DNA of 64,000 bases from Moanibacter sp965226025 (lineage in GTDB: Bacteria > Verrucomicrobiota > Verrucomicrobiia > Opitutales > UBA2987): the NCBI GenBank assembly GCA_965226025.1, contig CBDDCD010000003.1, positions 2,232,001 to 2,296,000 of the forward strand. Reading direction: 5' to 3'. Below the pieces are notes generated by a model. It saw only the letters and a list, made by a program, of their open reading frames with translations, was not told where the DNA came from and ran no database searches. Both the position numbers and the translations under genes were made by a program. Every line of letters begins with the position of its first letter. Within the stretch, counting starts at the first letter, position 1. This document shows positions 12,001-19,800 of the stretch, in pieces.

Positions 12001-13056
12001 CCCATCACGGCCTACTATGTCAATGACGGATCTGTGAATGGTGTGGGTGACTGGACGACCGCGCCCGGTGATGATGCCAATGACGGTCTGTCACCCTCCA
12101 CGCCCAAAGCAACCATCGCTTCGGTGCTCGCCACCTATACGCTTGGACCGGGCAACGTCATTCGAGTGGATGACGGCGACTACCTCGTTAGTGCGAACAT
12201 TGTTCTCGATGCCTCCGACAACGGCTACACCATCGAAGGTTATCACGATACCCTTTACCCTGATCGCAGGGCCCAGCTGGACCGTGCCAATACTTCCAGC
12301 AGCAGCTTCGTCTTCCAATTCACGGGCGGCGATGACATCACCATTGAGCATCTCCACATCACTGGCGCCTACCGCGGTATCTATGCCAACACCAGCGCCA
12401 ACAGCGACTCCATCGGCATCACCAATAACGAGATTTTTGATAACACCATCGCAGGCATCTACGTTCAGGCGTCCAACGAAGATTGGTTGATTTCCGGAAA
12501 CACCATCCATGGCGCCTTCAGCCCCAGCACCGTCGGCATTTGGGCCACGGGGGCCTTGCGTACCCGAATCATCGGCAATGAAATCTACGACATCTCCCTC
12601 GGTATCCGGGCCGAACTTCCCGGTTCGACCAACCCCGATGATGCCATTCTAATCAGTGGGAATTACGTTCATCACGGCCCCTACCTTTATCCTGGCAACG
12701 GCATGCTCGTGAGCCAAAACGCCATTGCTGAAAATAATACCGTCTTCGCTTTCAATCGAGGCTTGGGTTATGGCATTGCCGTCCAAGTCTCCGGTATCGT
12801 CCGAGGCAACCTTGTGCATGGAAACTATGACGGGATCCGGGATTTCGGTAATACTTCCATTGTCGAGAACAATGAAGTCTTTAACAATCAAAACTATGGC
12901 ATCCAGGGCTTTCTGGTCTCCGGGAACCGCGTCTATAACAATGGTATCGGCATCTCGAGTTCCGGCAACGGAGCCGTAATTTCCAATAACATTGTTTACA
13001 GCAATACCACCTACGGGATTCAGCCTGACACCGACCGGTCCTGCCACCTTCGTTGA
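1..13056 (+). CDS. Giant secreted RTX / beta-helix exoprotein, N-terminal and central part (5' end outside window)
   Basis: The reading frame is open from base 1, so the true start lies upstream; more than 4,350 residues are visible here. Residues are counted from base 1. Residues 1-1570 hold at least three related ~300-400-residue beta-rich blocks (recurring GSASA..PITT.LG and TWSD/TWAD phrases). About 1577-1745 and 1890-2053 are two blocks of GGxGxD nonapeptides, the RTX calcium-binding roll. About 2100-2490 repeats NPAIAY/VAWTD phrases, resembling a propeller or sialidase-like fold. Three parallel beta-helix modules follow from bases ~7498, ~9976 and ~12010, each opening with a YYVND or YWVDD phrase, then a GD.I.VD.G.Y strand and many NN.I..N turns. 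KNH/Kre9-like beta modules (bases ~9659-9960 and ~11725-11995) separate them. The frame ends by frameshift at ~13020, and the next frame continues the same protein. Likely a secreted adhesin or surface structure; function is inferred. Confidence 0.85.
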   Translation, partial: DELRFEFDFADNFDALPRLLPGTLDLDLKLDSTAMMSVGFAGHMAFNLDLNTNTIGLVSDNSGPHFSFNASLGVNNLSTTGSVGFVSLDVTGGSMGLNVAGSASFDDLDGTFSETDLLNPQVSMANSIAYNVSGSASAELPITVPLLGGPVRTFDATWSDISNFAGVVANEQNFTDLISYQAVTPGAFASGLNQMANFFELMATNPLGGTNPIEPTLALVDQSLGELIDFETYFELNLTNFTGFQGTANILNYDHANQLLNLLQGIPGASNVTLAVTNDDIRFTLHVDDLITRNLPLSLGIEAQLPVDLDETIELQLDTDLDLVFGVNRASGLFFIEETIEPQFTVTGTTTQATDFEVNTELGFLSVSIVDGTATLPIVATVRLVDNDIDDVLFVEPSLGFDPPPSQGFITSNELQITSLATLVQLSGSASATVTLPISTTLGSFTPSGDLIVTWADATLPGAFVIDTSQVDTMVRFVNVDAADVINGLSVLPGFLDKLSGNTLLGSPIPFLGSSVGSAITLGNQFNGYLNGFASITTAQELLTALENQVGPTTVTVDDIANDVQFQFEFQQNLPVTIVPYSVDELITDLGIGFQAYGTVPVSGSAHAALDLGISLDQGVSSSDRFYIRTGINSNAQVDFRVNDSSVPGTGSLGYPMVDIEDGTANVGSGVSLLDDASISLSFNSPDGRVTVNEMVFDSANAMGNPSYNGEVDLVLPVGITGIDPPPGENPRVELSWSDIGNSSSLSVDGLELDPFLASIPMYDNAAAQAGLDALLALFTKLGNTAASSIEVPWVGETLPALLDFVAESRLFFQNIDASGSLASQLHASVINAIGSAGLDPGEATVIPIGDHDHLAPEPVFRYLFQYQTTETIMRDFIYKDDTKYVLNNQETMAELELDTAELMVTVGFDLRIEFGLNKVNGFFVQDGGGLGPELQVTADIDETILQSAGKFGLLNIGVAGATVFTDFDLNFDLLDPNNSGGRIATSELKADVDTVLDAAPGGEAHLHLPFAGRLGDDPDAPGYITGFHAHWNPVRPDIFTYGEADSSTSTEIRDGLEDFKYVLGNFIEGLIGPVLDTVKQYNPLPEEITEVLFTELPIIGQSPMELLVDRGDFPEELYLLFEIANFINSIPDGAGIDLTPYIPGETPPPNAGTPTTSGGAESVQQAFTDFLDELEDRFNVKVPVLRDVTNSIGTLLLGADVDLITWKPEQLAVPFEFPEIRIPFFTYGIPFLVDITAYVIVKGSFEFFVNVELGLTSRGLTHDLDNNGEVDNKLLNGFFFGDTRPDAPNQPDDFEVGLTFAVEAGVQGAGRVLGYDLVKVTGTGGIEGVIGLDLADVKIDHDDPTAPLGDGRVRVGKDQVGGDNRVHFDEIEFLETYYGLTCTLTLGGELNSIIHVEGEICLPIFPCFEIFDETIRITIADFNLPCEPTESDLAEVTGSTLFMFEDTNTNYRKSRISVLMSKDQFGFPKEVRIVKVLRDQVNDSLPGTLVLFEGFTFAELAGVTTITIDGTPGDDYFRIDPSLTALTIQLADNSITNNPLVINRINLFARAGNDFVDWGQLKADNSNLTQTNLNGFEGDDILPGTFAEDLIFGGEGNDNLTGYASNDEIHGGPGNDSIGGGEGRDDLWGEDGADQIFGQQEDDFLNGGGDADQLFGGSEDDELIGEDGDDLISGAGGIDLIEDGGGDDTVSGGEENDFIINGAGNDSINGDDGDDTIFAGSGNNNFTGGPGNDLLVQDGDHDHMLFDNLLVGPGSSDLSELERVHLIGGAGDNNFDVSGYTQVAIIDGGGGNDTITARRDSDFHLSDWNLSIVSGGSFELFSIENAFLSGIEGLIETAVGDNTFDVTFWTKTATIQGGGGVDTVLSVNNTNFTLTDTSLTRSSFGSFTLDGGKGIDTLTGNGGNDELHGGGGAGDDLSGGSGDDLIFGSDDGADVIDGGSGRDRILGQGGNDTILGGTGDDIIDGGKGDDTISGGSGSDLIIGADDHDTIYGHSSSGSGDDNAVDYLYGDLGTNGDEAGSGRDQLFGNGGNDLIFGEGEDDFIDGGAGAGNLVFYGSGESGTPSDFVAPTPTAAPAVMPNTGVILADSTLPSGDDYRGRWTEYSGSASGAGVSGNPALSVDSSIVAANGSIYVAWADNRTGTWEVYVAMQSAGVGWTQLNGSARNSGVSSSPSRNSRRPSITLDNGGNPVVAWTESVLFSSDIYAAAHDPSANGGQGGWVALGNSLDSGGLSGTGDAVTAQILNTSSGLTVAWTDVSSGITNIYGRRFNGATWAELGTSGATEFDIAANGAEVAVAWTQPRPNSESAIYVRELNGSTWTELDGSTTGDGVSDTTGMVSSNPAIAYHNNDLFVAWQSDGNANTRNEIYGAVHNGSTFDLIGTTGLLTPNKGPHGTLMNQRTEPHLASGGGTLHLGWLNDRIAERTGNTTAIYVAEWDGSNFTPELVGDGAFQGVAPGAVPEGMDLAVDEQGHPFISYRDGISGSPEVSVRGNTFDINSIYYVNDGDNFGDEYTIAVGSLLNDGLTAATPLRNIQAVLDTYVLNAGDVILVDAGLYENLQDGGGVLVEFTYTLDDQDDGVTIIGAPNVPSILASKLIVNGASNVVLQDLTFAEGLDLINTVNATIRDNTLRTIFEVTQIPNGLQVSGGFDTQVVHNVFSTSSNNLRLTNTTTDAVVEWNSFTNGNTAIVLENGGADNVQIRHNLVHNVLNGIDLDAPSSGLIADNNVAASSTVLNVATPFTGIIENNDFHHGALGVAYNAAAELSANHIRDNLTGITVIPSGNVSGLGFVGNTLPNEIHHNDVGVSLTGWMQNQHLYRNETGVQGSGRLGGDDLGLANLIENNETGIRVTGTIQFNRIARNGTGISASSNQLIAHNLIYSSDDFGIYLSGDTDVQVFNNTLYAPLGDNIRIVSDSSNVEVRNNILWAESGYNLYVHNDSQTGFFSDYNTLHTSGTGKIGYWTRDFTDILDWQADIATFDLNSVGYTVVNPLWSEPKFMNRARDNFEVFGLVAGQRFSSPTVDAGDALTDESHPLISLNLLNNPSFEIGGLTDWTANAEATTQSSSPTPFDGSQYFYGGNIALGFAEQTIDLLNEGFTPGELDDQDLVAVFGGRVRSTVEDIRDRGTVQLIFLDAGSNPIGSTIAVDSTNPTDRWDLVGDRVHVPTGTRFVTFRFESALATGSTTDSYLDNTFLYLVADTVEPNQGAYGNTIAETGENPNQHIALRSPDLYVDWERSRPRSIRWDSYNNAGESLVQIDLLQDDPVHGPQLLLTIASSTTDDGECLWTPQTNGIDFGTYDLRIQITVLDNPTVVDRSTEPFTVPEDGTIYWVDDAGNANDEYTPGATGNNRFTGKLATAPKPNPVNVLRVYELSGTSVLNVDTGVYPLIHNVILSTNPLLGYGNDEGFLFTGPTDTSRVADLTAAIPTNLNQVLVELNDADFVTLRHLTVSNAQYGVWAHTSSTNLDASHLTLFGHLLDGFRLESEAPSTVFHHLDAFNNGAAGIYIDGLIAGLTDSNSYNNDGDGLHLEDNGDAAIEANDVYGNQGYGVFLDNDVTNTRTIFGNPDLSLGRGNLVHDNVNTEFGGVRQGVRVEGSVDVVGNSVYGHGNGYTGIASNSGFDAIIYRNLVYDNSEGISGGSVIRENRVYDNEGIGIESFRNSTIERNVVYDNDVGIVTSNSIPLIQNNVVYHNDTYGILVKRGESTLIPLNYTSVINNTIYQTTGDALRIEGFSEDMRIRNNIIGVSSGIALSVAADSQNGFQSDFNLFYITGSGKVASWQNLIRTDLISWQNTALLDQNSFQRNPLFVDLDGADNILGYANASQDGRDDDFHITSQNGSFHGGAFAPVRNAGTGLPIFLVAVESIDGTTSPALDRGDDTDSFANEPFFNGNYINIGGYGNTEQASLSPTQYVLVTRPDGGETWPQDQTFNIRWRSHDLLGTVDIDLMEEGNPTPVFSIATGETNDGDFDWQVPQSVTPGSNYLIRVTRSAIVDTSDNLFNVTAPITAYYVNDGSVNGVGDWTTAPGDDANDGLSPSTPKATIASVLATYTLGPGNVIRVDDGDYLVSANIVLDASDNGYTIEGYHDTLYPDRRAQLDRANTSSSSFVFQFTGGDDITIEHLHITGAYRGIYANTSANSDSIGITNNEIFDNTIAGIYVQASNEDWLISGNTIHGAFSPSTVGIWATGALRTRIIGNEIYDISLGIRAELPGSTNPDDAILISGNYVHHGPYLYPGNGMLVSQNAIAENNTVFAFNRGLGYGIAVQVSGIVRGNLVHGNYDGIRDFGNTSIVENNEVFNNQNYGIQGFLVSGNRVYNNGIGISSSGNGAVISNNIVYSNTTYGIQPDTDRSCHLR

Positions 13057-13855
13057 TGACGGGGATCCGGGATTCGAACTGATCGGGACGAACTGGGAAA
13101 CCATCACCAGCGCCGGTTACAACTCGGATTACCTGAAGACCACGACCGGCGATGAAACCGGTCGAATGGCCCGGTGGACGTTTGATAACCTGGTCCCCGG
13201 TGAATACTATCAGATTGCGGTCACCCATCAGCCGGATCCTTCCCATGGGCGCCCGCGATACACTGTTTATGTTGACGGTGTGCAGGTCAGCGTTTTTTCC
13301 GGCAACCAGATCACCAGTTCCTTCGACTTCTTTGATGCCGGTGTCGGCTGGACGGTCCTCGACATCCTGCCCGTTGCCACCAGCACGATTGTTTTCGAAA
13401 TAGATTCCTCCTCTACCAACAACGATCCGCATGTCGTTGATGCAGCCCGTGTCCAGGCTGTCGAAGGACGGCGCGGAGCCGACGATGATTTCCATTTGCA
13501 GTCCAGTTCCCCGGCCATTGATGCGGGCGATCCGAACTCGCCGTTCCTGTCCGAACCGGCGCCCAATGGCGGCCGCGTCAATATCGGCGGCTATGGCAAC
13601 ACGTTCGAAGCGACCAACAGCCCGGATCCGCTGATTCAAGTGTTGAGTCCCAACGGCCTGGAAATCGTTGAAGCCGGGCAACTGGTGCCGGTCACCTGGC
13701 GTTCGGCGGGATTGACCCTGGACCAGACCATCGCCCGAATCAATGTGGGCACCCTGTTCCAAGGTGGCACCGTGGGGGATTGGATCAAGGATGATTACGT
13801 CACCCATGACAGTTATTCCACGTTGGATAATTTCATCAGCAAGCCATCGATGTGA
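12992..13855 (+). CDS. Giant exoprotein, second frame piece (golvesin-like and start of malectin-like domain)
   Basis: This frame continues the giant exoprotein from about base 13020 to 13840. It is probably not an independent gene: the predicted start lies inside the upstream coding region, and the domains join in order. It encodes a golvesin-like beta domain (VDDGDPGFE, then a PGEYYQIAVTH phrase; bases ~13035-13470), a short DAGDPNSPFL/NIGGYGNT linker that also closes the other beta-helix modules, a KNH-like stretch, and the first strands of a malectin-like domain. Compared with the equivalent part of the downstream module, the end of the preceding beta-helix (about 100 residues with the DPLFVD..GADN.LGY phrase) is missing, so the join at ~13020 is a deletion plus a frame change. 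The exit at ~13840 is repaired by inserting a single base, giving a continuous malectin sequence into the next frame. Confidence 0.7.
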   Translation: MFTAIPPTGFSLTPTGPATFVDDGDPGFELIGTNWETITSAGYNSDYLKTTTGDETGRMARWTFDNLVPGEYYQIAVTHQPDPSHGRPRYTVYVDGVQVSVFSGNQITSSFDFFDAGVGWTVLDILPVATSTIVFEIDSSSTNNDPHVVDAARVQAVEGRRGADDDFHLQSSSPAIDAGDPNSPFLSEPAPNGGRVNIGGYGNTFEATNSPDPLIQVLSPNGLEIVEAGQLVPVTWRSAGLTLDQTIARINVGTLFQGGTVGDWIKDDYVTHDSYSTLDNFISKPSM

Positions 13856-16800
13856 GTGGCGTGGTGAATCCGGCCCCCGAAGAAGTCTACCAATACAATC
13901 TGCTCAGCAACCGTTCCACTGGCAGGAGTTTTAGCTACTCACTTCCGGTCGAGGCCGGTGACTACACGGTGCGCCTCCATTTCGTCGACTCGACGACCGC
14001 GGCCGGTCAACGACTGTTTGACATCCGGCTCCAGGACCAATTGGTCTTTGCCAGCTACGACATCTTTGCGGCGGCAGGTGCGCGTTACAAGGCGGTCACC
14101 GAATCGTTCAATGTCACCGTCAATGGATCCGAGGGGATATTCCTTGAAATGGTCGCGGTGGATGGTCATGCCCGGCTTTCCGGCCTTGAAGTCACCCGGG
14201 TGAATCCCAACGGCACCGCCAACCCGGTGGTCGACCTCGAGTACACAGTCGATAGCGGGAACACCTGGAATCTGATCGCTTCGGGAGTGTCGCTTGATAG
14301 CGGCGGCAGCGGTTCCTATGACTGGGTTGCCGGTCCCGAAACCATCGGCAACACCGCCCTCATCCGTGTGACTCATGGCACAGAGGGCATGCCTGATTTC
14401 GCACAAGATGTTTCCGACGACGGGTTCACCATCACCAGTGGCGGGAACCATTATTATGTGAATGATGGCTCCACCGTGGGTGATGTATTCACTACCGCCG
14501 TTGGCGACGACCTGAACGACGGTAAGGATCCTGGCCGTCCCAAGGCCACCATTACCAATGTCTTATCCAATTATGATCTTGGGCCTGGCGACATCATCCA
14601 TGTCGATACCGGCACCTACACTTTGGTGGGCAACATTGTCATCACCGATGAGGACAGCGGCGTCACCATCGAAGGGCCATCGTCAGCCGTGGCTTTGATT
14701 GACCGCAATTCCGGTGGTACCGACGTGGGGGCCTTTGAAATCAACGGCGCCAACAATGTCACCATCGATCATCTCAGCATCACGGGTGGCTTGTATGGCA
14801 TCCTGACGACCGGCACCGAGGGCAACGATTTCATCACCGTCTCCAATAATCATGTCTTCGGCTCCATTTTCACAACTGCCATCCGATTGACCGGCTCGGC
14901 CGATGATGCGGTCATTTCCGGCAACCTGGTGGAAAACACCTTCTCATTCACCAGCCCCAACAGCAACGGCATCCACGCGACCGGTCTGCGCACGCTCATC
15001 ACGGGCAATGCCGTGAGCGGCTGGGGAGATGGCATCGAGGCCTCGCTGACCAGCTTTCAGGTCCCCATCGAGGACCGCATGATCGTCTCCAATAATTTTG
15101 CCCGCACCAATACCATCGGTATTCATGGCCGCGGCAGGGTCCTGATCACCGGCAATATCACGTCCGGCAATGATGGCAATTTCGATTCGGAAGGCATCGG
15201 CATCTTCACTGATTTCGGCAGCGCGCAAGTGATCGGCAATACCTCCTTCGGCAATCGCATCGGAATCTCCGGTGACGGTCGGTTGTTCGAGGACAACACG
15301 GTATTCGACAATTATCGGTTCGGCATCGATTCCTCACAGTTCGGGACATGGCGAGGCAACCACGTTTATGACAACAACATTGGCATTCGAGTGGAGGGAT
15401 TCAGCAACACGAGCGAATTCACCAACAACCTGGTTTACGACAATGAGGTGCACGCCTTCATCGTCGATGCCTTTGGATCGACGATCATCAACAATACCAT
15501 CCATCACGTGGGCGCCAGCGGTGAAGCTGTCCGGCTTGAGTTCGGTGCTCACGAAACCAACCTCCGCAATAACATTATTGTCGTCGACTCCGGTTACGCC
15601 ATCACGGTGGACGACGACAGTCAGGAGGATCTCCAAAGCGATTACAACCTGTTCCATCTCACCGGTTCGGCCAAACTCGCCCTCTGGGGGGCCGATGAAA
15701 TCACCACCCTCAAGGACTGGCACTTTGAGGTCGGCCAGGGATTTCACAGCCAGTTTGCTGATCCGCTCCTGATCAATCCTGCCGGTCCGGACAGTGTACT
15801 CGGCTACAGCACAGCCTCCGATGGCGCCGCCCAGATCATCGACAATAGCAGCCCGTCAGGCTTCACCACCACCGGTATCTGGTCCGTTCAGGCCGGCGGC
15901 TACAATGGAACCTATCTTGAAAAAACCTCGGCCGATCCTTCCGCCTCTGCGACCTGGACCTTTACCGGTCTGACTCCCGGGCAGTACTACACCGTGGCGG
16001 CAACCTGGGACAGCAGTTTCAGTCGCAGCAGCGCGCGATATTTCGTCAGGGACCAGGAAGGTGTGGCTCTTGAAGTCCTGATCGACCAGAGGGACGCGCC
16101 CGATGATTTTTCAGCGTCCGGCGCGATCTGGGAAAACCTGGGGGTCGTCCGCATGCCTGGCACCACACTCATCGTCACGTTCGACTCAGCCGGTACCCTG
16201 TCGGCCGATGCCATTCGCCTGCAGCAAGTCCAGGGTGATCGCGGGGTGGATGACGATTTCCATGCGTCGACCATTTCACCTGCGGTTGACCAGGGCGATC
16301 CCTTCACCTATTTCCTGGGTGAACCCTCACCCAACGGAGCCCGCGTCAACCTGGGCGCCTATGGCAACACGATTGAATCCGCCGTGAGCCCGACTCAAAC
16401 CATCCAGGTGATTTCACCCAACGGTTGGGAGAAATATGAGGAAGACCAGACGGTTTCGCTCGAATGGTTGAATTCCGGTTTCCTGCTCAACGAGTTGGTC
16501 GGTCTGATGAACCTCGGAGGCGAAACGGTTGGGAATTGGTTGGCGGATAAATACGAAGTTGAATTCAGCATCTTGGATTCAAGCGAGTTCACCGTGGACT
16601 CCACCGGTGTCAACAACCCGGCGCCGGACGATGTGTATCGCCAATACATTAGGGTCTTTAATTCCGACCCGAGGGTCTACCAAATCCCGTTGCCGGACGG
16701 CACCTACGATATCCGCCTCCATGTCGTCGGCAACACCACGATTGCCGGAATGCAGTTGTTGGATGTGGCCTTTGAAAACCAAAACGTTCTTGATGATTTT

Positions 16801-19800
16801 GATGTCTTCACGTTGGCGCCCAACATCGGTGTGGCGGCGGCATTGGACTTAAGTGCAACCGTGACGGGTGGTGACGGTCTGCGCATCGATTTCACACATG
16901 ATATTGCGAATTACTCCGCCGATGTGGCGGCTATCGAAATCTTCCGGACCAACCCCAACGGTTTCGTCGTCAGTTCCGCCGATCTGGAGATCTCCACGGA
17001 CATGGGCGTGACGTGGGCCTCGGTCGCCTCCAATGTATTGATGGACCGGTTTGGACGTGGCTCGTTTGACTGGACGGCCGGGCCGCAGACTAACGGCAAC
17101 GAGGCATTATTCCGTGTGACTTCCGTCCAGAACCCGGCGCGGGTGGACCAGTCCGATCGCGCTTTCACCATCGCCAATAACGGGATCCTCTATTACGTCA
17201 ACGATGCCTTTACGGGAACAGATGTCTATACCACGGTCGCGGGCGACAACTTCAACGACGGCAAAACGCCCGACACACCCATGGCCAACCTGGCGGCTCT
17301 GATTGCCGCCTATGACCTCGATGCGGGTGACATCGTTAATGTCGATGGGGGCAACTACAGGCTGTTGCGGGATGTTCTGCTGCTGGCTGAGGATGGGGGT
17401 GTGCGCATTCAAGGGCTGCCCATCGCCGCACCGTCCATTCTCGATCGCGTCAACCGGACAGATGGCCATGAAGTCTTCGACGTAAGGGGCGCTGAAACGG
17501 TCATCCTGCGTGACCTGCAGATCACCGGAGGCTACTATGGCCTTCTAGCGGACGATCCCGAGGTGAACCGTAGTGGTCTCACCATCCAGAACAATGAGTT
17601 TGTCGGAAATGAGAGGGAAGCCATCCTCATTGATAGCTCCTACAACAATGTCCTTGTGACCGGCAATCTTGTCCGGGACACGACCTTCGGTAATGCCACC
17701 GGCATCAAAGTCTTTGGCGGCCTGAACGCGACCGTAACTATTACCGACAATGAAGTCTTCGGCCATACCTTTGGCATCTGGGTCGATGGCGATAATGGCC
17801 TCATTGACGGCAACGAGGTTTATGGGAACAGCAACACCGGCATCTATGCCCGGGGCTTGCAAACGAGCCTGGTCGTTTCCAACAACATTGTTCGTAACAA
17901 CGGCACCACCAGCAACGGCTTTGGCATCGACGCCAATGTCCTGGTCACGGATAACCTCGTCTTTGAACAGGGTCTGAACAATGGCCGGGGGATCTCCCTC
18001 GAAATCAATGGGATCGCCCGGAACAACGTGGTTCGCGACAATTACTACGGCGTTTACACCAATCGCGGCACGGTGGAAGAAAACCGCATCTTTAACAACA
18101 GCCAGGCCGGTATTTACGTCATCCGGAGGGCGACCGTCACAGAAAACCAGGTCTATTCCAATTCCATCGGGGTCCACCTATTCGGCGGCATTGCCCAGGG
18201 CTCAACCTTAACCAACAACCTGCTCTACTCGAACACCAACCAGGGTATCCTGATCAATATCTCTTTCGGCAGCACTTCCAGCACCAACACAACTGTTGTT
18301 TCACAGAACACGATCTACCAGCCCGTCGGCGATGCCATTCGGGTCGAAAACAACACCCGGAATCTCACAATCCGAAATAACATTCTCTGGGTACTTGCGG
18401 GATTCGATCTGAATTTCACGAGCAACAGTCAGAATTTCATCAGCAGCGACTACAACATTCTGCACCAGTCCGGCGACCCCAATGCTCACGTCGGATTCTG
18501 GAACAACACCATCCAGGATTCCCTCGTCGATTGGCAGACCGCCTCATCACTGGACGCCACTTCCATCGATCTCGATCCGCTCTTCGTCGATATCGACGGA
18601 GCCGATAATGTTCTGGGTTGGGATCCGACCGGTGACGGCTTTGATGGCGGCCTGGATGATAACTTTTATCGTTTGAAGAATTCCCCGGCTACAGACAGTG
18701 GCGATTCCTGGAACGGCACCGGCGTCGACATCGAAGGATTCAGCCGGGTGGACGACCCCGGCGTGCCCAACAACGGCACCACCGATTATTTCAGCGGCAC
18801 CGATGTAAACACGGTTTATGACGGGAATGGTTTACCGTTCGTCACCGGTACGCCGCAGAATATTTTCAGCAATGGCTCCAGCTTTAATTTGAACCTGCCG
18901 TTTGCATTCAATTATTTCGATTCAAGTCACACCTCAGTCAGGGTTTATGTGGACGGTTACATCGCCGTCTCCGCGCCCGGAATTAATGGGCAGATCGGCA
19001 CGTCATTGGATACATCCCTAGCCCGGCTCATGGCGCCCTTGTGGGACGACCTCAACACCCTCGGAGCCGGTGACAACATCTACGTCGATACCGGCACACC
19101 CGGCGCTGTCACCATCCGTTGGGATGCCACCAACTCCGCCGACGACAGTGACGTCCACTTTGCGGTGACGCTGTTTGATGACGGCACGTTACGATATGAT
19201 TATGGCGTCGGAAATACCAACCTGACCCCCGAAGTCGGCATTTCCCACGGGAGCGGTTTCTATCATCAAACCGTACCCGGCCACCACCAGATGAGCACGC
19301 TGACCAATGCCCCATCAATCGTGTTCACGACGGCGCCAGGCGTGACGGACATCGGTGCCTATGAATTCCGCGGCTCCAGCCTTGACACCTCACCTCCCGG
19401 CGTCCTGCAGCTCTTCTTCAACGTCACGGACGGACCGAATGGACAGATCTCCCAGATCCAGGTGGGCTTTACCGAAGTGCTCAATACCCTCGACGCCAAT
19501 TCTCCGGACAACTACGAATTGCGCGATGATGGCGGCAATGGAGTCTTCGGTGACGGCGGCGATCTCATCTACGACCTGATCCCGCACTATACTGCAGGTA
19601 CCACAATCGTCTTTCTGGATGTCGTCGTCCCGAACGGCGGCCTCTTACCCGTCGGTAAATATCAAATCACGGTCAGCGGTAACACTTCTATCCACGACCT
19701 TTCGGGTCTGCGCCTGGATGGTGATAATGACGGAAACGAAGGCGGGAATCTCGTTCTCGGTAATCAATCACCTCAGCTGGATTCCATAGGTGACAAGGAT

